Shown: positions 1-6,850 of the stretch, in pieces
How the letters are laid out: each line of letters opens with the position of its first letter
Numbering within the stretch: position 1 is the stretch's first letter
Source: Thermoplasmata archaeon
GTDB lineage: Archaea; Thermoplasmatota; E2; UBA202; JdFR-43
Assembly: GCA_021162305.1 (NCBI GenBank)
Contig: JAGGYX010000155.1
Coordinates: forward strand, 1-13,071
Direction of reading: 5' to 3'
DNA: 13,071 bases
Position numbers and translations under genes: made by a program
The notes under the pieces: generated by a model
The model's input: only the letters and a program-made list of their open reading frames with translations
What the model was told of the DNA's origin: nothing
Databases searched by the model: none

Positions 1-174
1 AACAAAAAGAAACAGTATTCTTCATATCCATAGAACAACATGACTTTAAATGAGAAGAGATTATACTTTTAGCTGGATCCAAAATGAGGAATTTTGCATG
101 CAATTTGAAAAATTGGGTCATCTACTGAATTAGCCCCTCCATGAAATATTTTTGGTTTCAATCTAAAATTCCGA

Positions 175-182
175 AAAATATT
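175..182 (+). promoter_or_regulatory. TATA-like box upstream of the GltS-like gene
   Basis: AAAATATT is centred about 27 nt before ATG 206, the spacing expected for a leaderless archaeal transcript. There is no Shine-Dalgarno-like sequence before the ATG. The match is weak in such AT-rich DNA. Confidence 0.3.
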
Positions 183-205
183 ATTACCATATCAAATTTA
201 ATAGA

Positions 206-1546
206 ATGGCATCAATATTTCCTTTCGAAACTGCGATTCTTTTTTCATCTTGGAGTATATTACTTTTAATTGGTCTCATTTTAAGAGCGAAAATAAAAAT
301 TATTCAGAAATTTTTTATTCCAGCATGCATTATTGGAGGCATCATAGCTCTATTTTTAAGAGAAAATGGATTTCTACCCATTTCAGTATCATCACTGGAA
401 GCAGCTGTATATCATCTTTTCAATATAACTTTTATCTCTCGGTCTATCTCCCCGTTCCCAAAAAGAAATGAAAAGCAAAAGAAGCTTTAGAGATGTTGTG
501 ATAACGGGTGTATTGATTGTATCAGTTGCTCTATTGCAATTCATTATTGGTGGAATCATTGTTTTATTGTTTGGCTTCTCTGGTTTAACTCTCTTTCCAA
601 CATTTGGTTTTCTTGTCACCTTGGGATTTGAAGAAGGACCTGGTCAGGCTCTTTCCATAGGAAAATCATGGGAAGCTTCCGGTTTTTCACATGCTGCAAC
701 CATGGGATTAAGTTTTGCAACCATAGGCTTTCTATTTGCAACCTTTGTTGGGGTTCCTTTAACAAGCTGGATGATAAAAAAAGGGAAAAGCAAGTTTTAT
801 AAGAAAAATTATCTCAGGAGGTTAAAACTGGAATATATGAAAGAGGAAAAGGAAAAAAGCTGGAAATTGGACAACACATTCATCAACAATTGACAGCCTA
901 ACCTTCCATGTTTCTTTTGTAGGTTTTGTTTATATTCTCACCTATCTATTTGTTGATGGAATAACCAGATTCATGTCTTCGGGGCTATCGCAGATGTACT
1001 GGGGATTCTTCTTTATATGGGGTCTAATTATAGCATATATTGTAAGAAGAATAATGGAAAAACTGAGACCGGATTATTTAATTGATGAAGAGAGCATGAG
1101 AAGAATTACGGGATTGAGTGTTGATTTTTTTGGTGATTGCCGCCATTACTGCCATTTCCATAACTGTTGTATGGACATTCATTATTCCAATAGTTATAAT
1201 ATCAATAGTTGCAGGAGCAACAACCCTTATATGGATATTATACTTTGGACAGAGACTCTGGGATGAATACACCTTAGAAAGAATAACTGGTTTATATGGA
1301 ATGGAAACAGGAACTATTGCCACAGGTGTAATGCTGGTTAGAATAGCTGATCCAAATTTTAAAACGCCTGCCGCCACCGACCTTGCTTTTGGCAGCATGA
1401 TTACTCTTCCATTCATGTTTATATTATTTCATGTAATGAATATGCCCATATTGCTGGGATGGAGTCTAACTTTTACACTTTTCCTTTTTATTATTGGAAT
1501 AGTGGCCATAGTTGCAATATTTGAATGGATGAGCAGGCATCAATAA
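206..1546 (+). pseudogene. Na+/glutamate symporter (GltS/ESS family)-like gene, broken by three frameshifts
   Basis: Four consecutive reading frames together spell one polytopic transporter. The first (from ATG 206) has the family N-terminus with FIPACIIGG. The second, to about 855, carries GFEEGPGQALSIGKSWE followed by ATMGLSFATIGFL, matching the GltS region around its GGHGT motif. The third, to about 1125, has TIDSLTFHVSFVGFVYILTY. The fourth runs to TAA 1546 and holds ITGLYGMETGTIATGV, the second-repeat signature. The breaks fall near 430-440 (T4 and a TC repeat), 853-858 (A6) and 1125-1131 (T7). Each is repaired by removing one base, or by adding two. Removing one T from the T7 run restores GLSVDFLVIAAI exactly. 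Repaired, it would encode about 445 residues, normal for the family, with no other stops. Members are Na+-coupled carboxylate (glutamate) importers; the substrate here is unknown. It could be a recent pseudogene or an assembly with homopolymer errors. Confidence 0.72.
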
Positions 1547-1554
1547 AATTTAAG
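1547..1554 (+). promoter_or_regulatory. TATA-like box for acs
   Basis: AATTTAAG lies just after the stop of the GltS-like remnant and is centred about 25 nt before ATG 1576. This is one reason for placing the acetyl-CoA synthetase start at 1576 and not at the upstream in-frame ATG 1525. Confidence 0.4.
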
Positions 1555-1575
1555 TATGATTCTTATATACGCCAT

Positions 1576-3492
1576 ATGAAAGAAATGGCAGAGCAGGTAT
1601 TTCCACCGCCAGAGGATTTTAAAGAGAAAGCCAATGTGAAGAGCGAAGATGTTTATAAGGAAGGAGAGGATTATATAAAATTCTGGGAGGGAAGGGCTAA
1701 AGAAATGATTGACTGGTTCAAAAAATGGGATAAGGTTCTCGAAGTAAAGGAGCCATATTATAAATGGTTTATAAATGGCAAGTTAAATGCTTCATATAAT
1801 TGCCTGGATAGATGGATTGAGCGTGGCAAGGGAGATAAGCTGGCTTACATATGGGAAGGAGAAGATGGAAAGGTAAGAAAATATACATACAAGCAGTTGT
1901 ACGACGAGGTAAACAAATTTGCCAATGCATTAAAAAGCATAGGAGTGAAGAAAGGAGACATTGTTTCCATATATCTGCCAATGATTCCAGAGCTTCCAAT
2001 AGCCATGCTCGCCTGCGCCCGCATCGGGGCGCCACACTCTGTCGTTTTCGCTGGGTTTAGCGCGGAGGCATTTCGCCAACGCGTCGAGGATGCTGGTTCA
2101 AAATATGTTATAACATGTGATGGATATTACAGGAGAGGTAAAATTCTTGACCATAAGGGAAAAACTGATGTGGGTATCAAGGACTTGGATATAAAGAAGG
2201 TTATTGTTGTTAAAAGAGCAGGGAATGAAGTAAATATGGAGAGGGAGCGAGACATATGGTGGCATGATTTGATTGAAAATCAAGCTGCTGAATGTCCACC
2301 TGAAGAAATGGATGCAGAAGATTTGCTTTTCATAATGTATACATCTGGAACAACTGGAAAACCAAAAGGAGTGATGCATGCCACTGGCGGCTATATGGTA
2401 GGCGTTACAACAACGATGAAATGGGTATTTGATGTAAAGGATAGCGATGTATACTGGTGCACCGCCGACATTGGATGGATTACAGGGCATAGCTACATTG
2501 TTTATGGTCCTCTCGCTAATGGTGTCAAAAGCATAATATATGAAGGCGCTCCAGATTATCCCTCCAGGGATAGATGGTGGGAAATTATTGAAAAATATAA
2601 GGTAACAATATTATATACTGCTCCTACAGCCATACGCCTTGCAATGAGATGGGGTGAGGAATGGCCAAACAAGCATGATTTGAGTAGCTTACGCTTGCTC
2701 GGAACTGTTGGCGAGCCAATAAATCCTGAAGCATGGCTCTGGTATCATCGTGTTATTGGGAAGGAACGTTGCCCCATCGTTGACACTTGGTGGATGACAG
2801 AAACTGGCATGCACATAATAACGCCATTACCAGGCATAACAAAATTAAAGCCAGGCAGCGCAACATTTCCATTTCCGGGTTTAAAGGCAGAGGTAAGAGA
2901 TGAGCATGGCATATGCAAGCCTGGTGAAAAAGGAGATTTGGTCATAACGAGACCGTGGCCAGCTATGCTGCGAGGCTTATACAATGCCCATGATAAATAT
3001 ATCGAAGAATACTGGAGCAAGTATGGATTTGGAAAATTCTTTACTGGAGATGGAGCTATAATGGATGAAGACGGCTATTTCTGGCTTCTTGGCAGACTCG
3101 GAGATGTTTTAAATGTTGCAGGGCATCGTTTGGGCACAGCAGAAGTGGAAAGTGCATTGGTAAGTCATGAAGCAGTTGCTGAAGCAGCTGTTGTTGGCAT
3201 ACCAGATGAAATTAAAGGGCAGGTTCCATTTGCATATGTAGTTTTAAAGCAAGGCGTCAAGCCAAGCGAGGAATTGAAGAAAGAATTGATAAAACATGTT
3301 TCAAAGGTAATAGGACCAACTGCCAGACCGGCGGATGTGCTATTTGTTGAAGATTTGCCCAAAACAAGGAGCGGAAAAATTATGAGGCGTATACTTCGTA
3401 ACCTTGCTGAAGGAAATGAAGAAGTTGGCGATATAACGACACTTCGCAATCCTGAAATAGTCGAAGAAATCAAAAAAGCTTTAAATAAATAA
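1576..3492 (+). CDS. acs: Acetyl-CoA synthetase, AMP-forming
   Basis: Activates acetate with ATP to acetyl-AMP and then acetyl-CoA in the cytoplasm, an ANL-superfamily enzyme. Numbered from ATG 1576 (638 aa): AMP-binding P-loop YTSGTTGKPKGVMH at 255-268; the Acs signature ADIGWITGHSYIVYGP from 297; DTWWMTETG at 403-411, whose tryptophans line a pocket suited to acetate; TGDG with D492; hinge-region GRLGDVLNVAGHRLG; and C-terminal TRSGKIMRRIL with K601, the catalytic lysine that bacterial Acs regulates by acetylation. Length is normal. An in-frame ATG at 1525 would add 17 residues overlapping the GltS-like remnant. I prefer 1576 because family members usually start shortly before the VFPPPEDF segment and because a TATA-like box fits. 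Codons 144-174 sit in an abrupt GC-rich tract. Propionate or another short acid remains possible as substrate. Confidence 0.95.
   Translation: MKEMAEQVFPPPEDFKEKANVKSEDVYKEGEDYIKFWEGRAKEMIDWFKKWDKVLEVKEPYYKWFINGKLNASYNCLDRWIERGKGDKLAYIWEGEDGKVRKYTYKQLYDEVNKFANALKSIGVKKGDIVSIYLPMIPELPIAMLACARIGAPHSVVFAGFSAEAFRQRVEDAGSKYVITCDGYYRRGKILDHKGKTDVGIKDLDIKKVIVVKRAGNEVNMERERDIWWHDLIENQAAECPPEEMDAEDLLFIMYTSGTTGKPKGVMHATGGYMVGVTTTMKWVFDVKDSDVYWCTADIGWITGHSYIVYGPLANGVKSIIYEGAPDYPSRDRWWEIIEKYKVTILYTAPTAIRLAMRWGEEWPNKHDLSSLRLLGTVGEPINPEAWLWYHRVIGKERCPIVDTWWMTETGMHIITPLPGITKLKPGSATFPFPGLKAEVRDEHGICKPGEKGDLVITRPWPAMLRGLYNAHDKYIEEYWSKYGFGKFFTGDGAIMDEDGYFWLLGRLGDVLNVAGHRLGTAEVESALVSHEAVAEAAVVGIPDEIKGQVPFAYVVLKQGVKPSEELKKELIKHVSKVIGPTARPADVLFVEDLPKTRSGKIMRRILRNLAEGNEEVGDITTLRNPEIVEEIKKALNK
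2001..2100 (+). other. GC-rich tract inside acs with different codon use
   Basis: By hand count this 100-bp stretch has 64 G+C, against 38 in the preceding 100 bp and 34 in the following 100 bp. Arginine is written CGC here where AGA/AGG dominates nearby, and GCC, GCG, GGG and GTC also become frequent. It encodes a conserved stretch including ARIGAPHSVVFAGFSAEA, so reading frame and protein are undisturbed. Confidence 0.75.
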
Positions 3493-3510
3493 AAGATTAC
3501 TTTACGAAAA

Positions 3511-3519
3511 TTAAATATA
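3511..3519 (+). promoter_or_regulatory. TATA-like box for the coiled-coil protein / rfcL unit
   Basis: TTAAATATA is centred about 27 nt before ATG 3542, implying a leader of a few bases at most. A purine-rich GAGGAAAG lies at 3522-3529, but 12 nt from the ATG is long for a Shine-Dalgarno site. It is the only clear promoter for the two-gene unit ending at 5562. Confidence 0.5.
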
Positions 3520-3541
3520 TAGAGGAAAGCTATGTGATAAA

Positions 3542-4270
3542 ATGGATAGTCTAACATTAACCATACTGGTGATACTTTCATTTTTGCTTGTATGGTTAGG
3601 AATAATGATATTTACAACGAAGCCTGAAGAGGAGGAAGAGGAACAAACCCAAAACTCACCGCAAGCCCAGCCCCAGCCACAACTGCAAATGCAGTCCCAG
3701 ATACAGCCAGAGCAGCAAGAGAACACATTGATTGAACAATATGAAAGAAGAATCGCAGAATTGAATGAAAAAATAAGGAATCTGGAAATGAAGCCAACGA
3801 ATGACACACTTTTAGATTGGCTTGCTGATTTAAGGCGGGAAAATGAATTTTTGAAATTGAAACTCGCGCAAATGAATGGTTCCTTGCAGCCTTTCCCAAA
3901 AGAGGATGAGAATTTGAGGAAAGAACTTGAAGAATATAAGGAAAGAGTTAAAAAGCTTGAAATGGAACTTGAAGAAATGAAAAGCAATTTGGATTATTAT
4001 CGCCTCATGCTGAACAGGTTGCAGGGGAGATATACTGTCATAAATAAATACAACTACAGAATGTGTATCCGCGACCCGCAGACAGGCGAGTATCATTATG
4101 AGCTTGTTAAATTGCCACCTGATTTTGACCCATTTAATCCAAATTATATAACGAGAGATGGAATAGAAGTTTATGAGGAATATGGAATAAGAATACCAAC
4201 AAAGCTTGGAGATATAATAAGGCAGGAATTCAAGAAAGACATGTATGCAGAAATAGGGCTGCATAGATGA
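3542..4270 (+). CDS. Unknown membrane-anchored coiled-coil protein, translationally coupled to rfcL
   Basis: Family not recognised. The 242 residues divide into a single N-terminal membrane segment (about 5-25, rich in Leu/Ile/Val), an acidic run EEEEEE at 29-34, a Gln/Pro-rich linker (about 35-60, many QPQ/QMQ repeats), heptad-like charged helices (about 62-162, with IAELNEKIRNLEM and ELEEYKERVKKLEMELEEM) and a C-terminal, probably globular part (163-242) rich in Tyr and Asp, with IRDPQTGEYHYELVKLPPDF. Both ends of the membrane segment have little net positive charge, so its orientation is unclear. The stop TGA shares bases with the rfcL start (ATGA 4267-4270), so the two are probably co-transcribed and co-translated. 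A cytoplasmic coiled coil tethered to the membrane is one reading; an extracellular one is another. Confidence 0.85.
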   Translation: MDSLTLTILVILSFLLVWLGIMIFTTKPEEEEEEQTQNSPQAQPQPQLQMQSQIQPEQQENTLIEQYERRIAELNEKIRNLEMKPTNDTLLDWLADLRRENEFLKLKLAQMNGSLQPFPKEDENLRKELEEYKERVKKLEMELEEMKSNLDYYRLMLNRLQGRYTVINKYNYRMCIRDPQTGEYHYELVKLPPDFDPFNPNYITRDGIEVYEEYGIRIPTKLGDIIRQEFKKDMYAEIGLHR

Positions 4271-5562
4271 ACTGGACTGAAAAATATAGACCGAAGAGCC
4301 TTAAAGAGGTTTTAGGAAACAAAAAAGCGAAAGAAGCTTTATTGCAATGGGCAAAGAAATGGGAAGAAGGCAAGCCAATTAAAAAAGCTGTTATTTTATA
4401 TGGTAAAGCTGGCGTGGGCAAAACAAGCTCTGCATATGCTCTTGCCAATGATTTTGGATGGGAAATTATTGAATTAAATGCAAGTGATGAAAGAAACAAA
4501 GACATAATAAGGCGAGTAGCTCTAACTGGAGCAATTCATGCCAGCATTGGATTTGATGGAACATTTTTAAGCAAGAAAAAAAAGCTCATTATTCTCGATG
4601 AGGCAGATAATTTATATGAGAAAGGAGGCGATTATGGAGGAAAAAGAGCCATCATAGAAACAATAAAACAAACAATGCAACCCATAATTTTGATTGCAAA
4701 TGATTATTATGCTCTGACAAAAGGTTCCGGACAGGAACTACGAAATTTATGCATGCAGATAGAATTCAAACCAGTTGGTAAGCATGAAATAGTTTCATTG
4801 CTCAGAAAAATTTGCAGGGCAGAAGGAATAGAGGCAAGTGAGGAAGCATTGTATGCAATAGCCATGAGAAGCAATGGAGATGTGAGGAGTGCAATAAATG
4901 ATCTGCAATCTCTGGCATATACAAAGAAAATAAATGTAAATATGGTAAAATTCATCGGATACAGAGATAGAGAGAAGGAGATATTCATGGGCTTGCATGA
5001 AATTTTGAGAGCAAAGGATATGAGAACTGCCATAAGAACAGCTTATAGGCTTGATGAAAGTCCAGACAGCCTTATTTTATGGATTGATGAAAACATGCCC
5101 CATGAATATATAAATGCTCATGACTTGCACAATGCCTATGAGTTCCTCTCCAGAGCAGATGTATTTCTTGGCAGAACATGGAGGCGGCAATATTACGGGC
5201 TGTGGAGCTATGCCCTTGAGCTTATGACAGGAGGCGTCGCAGTGGCAAAGAGGCGTAGCTATACAGGCTTTACAAAATATTCTTTTCCAAACTGGCTCCG
5301 CATCATGGCGGCGAGCAAGCAAAGCAGGGCAATAAAGGAGGAGATAGCAGCAAAAGTGGGTAGAGTTATGCATTGTTCAAGGAGAAAGGCGATGGAAATG
5401 CTTCCTTATATAAAAAAGATGGCAGAGCATGCGGAAATTGCTGCAAAATTTAATTTCAGCCAGCAGGAGCTTCAATTTCTGATTGGAGAAAAAGCTGTTG
5501 AAGTCATGGAAGAGAAGAAGAAAGTTAGAAAGACAGCAAGGCAACAGAAGACATTGTTTTAG
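4267..5562 (+). CDS. rfcL: Replication factor C large subunit (clamp loader)
   Basis: An AAA+ ATPase that, with RFC small subunits, loads the PCNA sliding clamp at primer-template junctions. In the 431 residues: RFC box EKYRPKSLKEVLG at 5-17; Walker A GKAGVGKT at 46-53; NASDERN at 71-77; Walker B LIILDEAD at 107-114; then LIANDYYAL and the large-subunit hallmark SRADVFLGR. The protein is somewhat shorter than many archaeal RfcL proteins because the lysine-rich tail is brief. It ends RQQKTLF, which resembles the first half of a PCNA-interacting peptide but stops right after the Leu-Phe. The start ATG overlaps the upstream stop (ATGA). The stop TAG overlaps the end of the convergent phosphoesterase gene by 4 bp. 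The small subunit gene is not in the window. Confidence 0.96.
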   Translation: MNWTEKYRPKSLKEVLGNKKAKEALLQWAKKWEEGKPIKKAVILYGKAGVGKTSSAYALANDFGWEIIELNASDERNKDIIRRVALTGAIHASIGFDGTFLSKKKKLIILDEADNLYEKGGDYGGKRAIIETIKQTMQPIILIANDYYALTKGSGQELRNLCMQIEFKPVGKHEIVSLLRKICRAEGIEASEEALYAIAMRSNGDVRSAINDLQSLAYTKKINVNMVKFIGYRDREKEIFMGLHEILRAKDMRTAIRTAYRLDESPDSLILWIDENMPHEYINAHDLHNAYEFLSRADVFLGRTWRRQYYGLWSYALELMTGGVAVAKRRSYTGFTKYSFPNWLRIMAASKQSRAIKEEIAAKVGRVMHCSRRKAMEMLPYIKKMAEHAEIAAKFNFSQQELQFLIGEKAVEVMEEKKKVRKTARQQKTLF

Positions 5563-6077
5563 TCTAAATCTATTATTTTTGCATCCATTTTTTCTGGGTA
5601 AAGCAATGCAATGCTTTTTATACCTGTTAAATAACCGCAGTTCTCGCCAGGATTCAAAATGAGGGCTTTTTCCCTTCTCAAATCCTTTTCATGGGTATGA
5701 CCATATATAACAACATCATATTTCATTGCCAAAGCATCAACAATGCTTGGAATGTGAGTTACAACAATTCTTTTTCCATATAATTCAAAAGAGTATGGGT
5801 CAGCATGAAACTCTCCAATATTTGCAAATCTTTCTTTTAAATATAATTTGTCTCCATCATTGTTTCCATATATGAGAAGCATGTCACATCTCAATTTTTT
5901 AAACTCCTCTGCAGTAAATGGCGATACAATGTCGCCAGCATGAATGACAAGTTCAACATCATTTTCATTGAAAACTTTGACTGCTTTTTTTATAGCATCC
6001 ATATTATCATGGCTATCTGAAATAACACCTATCTTTGGTGTGGAAATCTTCTCATCCATAATCATTTTTTGCATCAT
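5559..6077 (-). CDS. YfcE/MJ0936-type metallophosphoesterase
   Basis: A small calcineurin-like phosphoesterase, probably cytoplasmic. Numbered from ATG 6077 (172 aa) the two-metal site is complete: D21 and H23 in ISDSHDN, D49 in HAGDI, N72 in GNND, H108 in VVTHIP, H127 and H129 in GHTHE. The spacing of the first four ligands (2, 26, 23) matches my memory of MJ0936. Family members hydrolyse model phosphodiesters in vitro; the physiological substrate is unknown. The frame extends upstream to a TTG at 6116, but that extension covers the TATA-like box at 6097-6104, so one of the paired ATGs at 6077 or 6074 is the likelier start. It converges on rfcL with overlapping stops and diverges from the DUF432-mscS unit. 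Confidence 0.88.
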   Translation of the reverse strand: MMQKMIMDEKISTPKIGVISDSHDNMDAIKKAVKVFNENDVELVIHAGDIVSPFTAEEFKKLRCDMLLIYGNNDGDKLYLKERFANIGEFHADPYSFELYGKRIVVTHIPSIVDALAMKYDVVIYGHTHEKDLRREKALILNPGENCGYLTGIKSIALLYPEKMDAKIIDLD

Positions 6078-6096
6078 AAATTTGTAACAGAATTTT

Positions 6097-6104
6097 CTAT
6101 AAAT
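6097..6104 (-). promoter_or_regulatory. TATA-like box for the metallophosphoesterase gene
   Basis: On the minus strand this reads ATTTATAG, centred about 23 nt before ATG 6077. It decides the start codon, since the longer TTG-initiated frame would contain the promoter. Confidence 0.5.
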
Positions 6105-6119
6105 GCTTCTCGCCAAGTT

Positions 6120-6127
6120 TTTATATA
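6120..6127 (+). promoter_or_regulatory. TATA box for the DUF432-mscS unit
   Basis: TTTATATA is close to the archaeal consensus and is centred about 22 nt before the GTG start at 6146. The box for the divergent gene lies only about 23 bp away on the other strand, so the two promoters share one short spacer and could interfere with each other. Confidence 0.55.
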
Positions 6128-6145
6128 AGAAATGAATATTTCAAA

Positions 6146-6850
6146 GTGTTTGGAAAGTATGATTTAAACGAAGAGATTAGGGAAGAAGACATTGAGATTA
6201 AAATAGGTGGCAGAGGAAAAATTAAGAGATATTACCGCAAGGCTGGAAACGAAGAAATAGAAAAAATTGTTTCTGCTGAATCTGGCAACTTGTATGTTGT
6301 TCCTGTTGAACCAGTTAATCTGCCAAAGTTGGGCGTGGCGGAGCATTTAATGATAGAACTTGAAAAACCATACATAATAGAGCCATACATCGAGGACACT
6401 TTTTATTTAAAATTTCCCATTGAAATAGGTGTTTTCCTCGTCGATAAAAGAGATGTGGAGAGAATAGACATATTTACAATGGCAAAACAAAAATATATTT
6501 TATATGGTTCTCCTGAGCAAGGCATTATATGCAGGTGGTGGAAAAGCAATATATACAATGATAAACCAGAAGTAAATAAAACACAGGAGGGAATAATCAG
6601 AATAGACATTAAAAACAGTTATAGAGAATGGGTTGAGGTAAAGAAGCTTGTTTTTCGTGCTTTCGATATGAAAATTTTTTACAACGATTATGCATATATG
6701 CATGCTTACATTAATCTTCTTAAAAAAACAATGGCAGAAACAGCTTTCAATTCAAGAAAACCAAAAAATATGAATGCAAGCATCGATATATATGAAGCAA
6801 AAGGAATAAAGAAATTTGAGAAAAAATTTGTTATGGAGTGGGGATTATGA
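6146..6850 (+). CDS. DUF432 family protein, coupled to mscS
   Basis: A 234-residue soluble protein that I recognise as DUF432, an archaeal family of unknown function. Conserved-looking blocks are PVEPVNLPK at 53-61, FPIEIGVFLVD at 90-100, IDIFTMAKQKYILYGSP at 107-123, GIICRWWKS at 126-134, FDMKIFYND at 173-181, MAETAF at 196-201 and the end KKFVMEWGL. There is no signal peptide or membrane segment, and its composition suggests a mostly beta protein. The start is GTG at 6146, supported by a TATA box 22 nt upstream and by the family N-terminus (MFGKYDL). The stop TGA shares bases with the mscS start (ATGA 6847-6850). The coupling suggests a partner or regulator of the channel; that is inference. 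Confidence 0.82.
   Translation: MFGKYDLNEEIREEDIEIKIGGRGKIKRYYRKAGNEEIEKIVSAESGNLYVVPVEPVNLPKLGVAEHLMIELEKPYIIEPYIEDTFYLKFPIEIGVFLVDKRDVERIDIFTMAKQKYILYGSPEQGIICRWWKSNIYNDKPEVNKTQEGIIRIDIKNSYREWVEVKKLVFRAFDMKIFYNDYAYMHAYINLLKKTMAETAFNSRKPKNMNASIDIYEAKGIKKFEKKFVMEWGL

Noticed and set aside
1..205. Possible gene remnant at the left edge, including a roughly 40-codon open frame on the minus strand (about 69-191)
   Set aside because: It has no start codon, is bounded by stops, and is a length expected by chance in AT-rich DNA. I see no supported gene here, only the weak TATA-like box at 175-182.
206..1546. Programmed ribosomal frameshifting to make the GltS-like protein
   Set aside because: Three separate +1 events would be needed in one mRNA, and I see no stimulatory structure. 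Mutation or homopolymer error is simpler.
1525..1575. Extended acs start at ATG 1525
   Set aside because: The extra 17 residues overlap the transporter remnant, do not look like an Acs N-terminus and lack a spaced promoter. ATG 1576 fits better.
2098..3581. Minus-strand open frames opposite acs and the start of the coiled-coil gene
   Set aside because: They are antisense to strongly conserved coding sequence and show no recognisable domains.
3640..3720. CAG/CCA-rich stretch as a DNA tandem repeat or regulatory element
   Set aside because: It is in frame within the coiled-coil gene and simply encodes the Gln/Pro-rich linker; the repeat units are irregular.
5563..5610. T-rich runs after rfcL as a transcription terminator
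   Set aside because: They fall inside the convergent phosphoesterase coding sequence, and T-runs are common throughout this AT-rich DNA.
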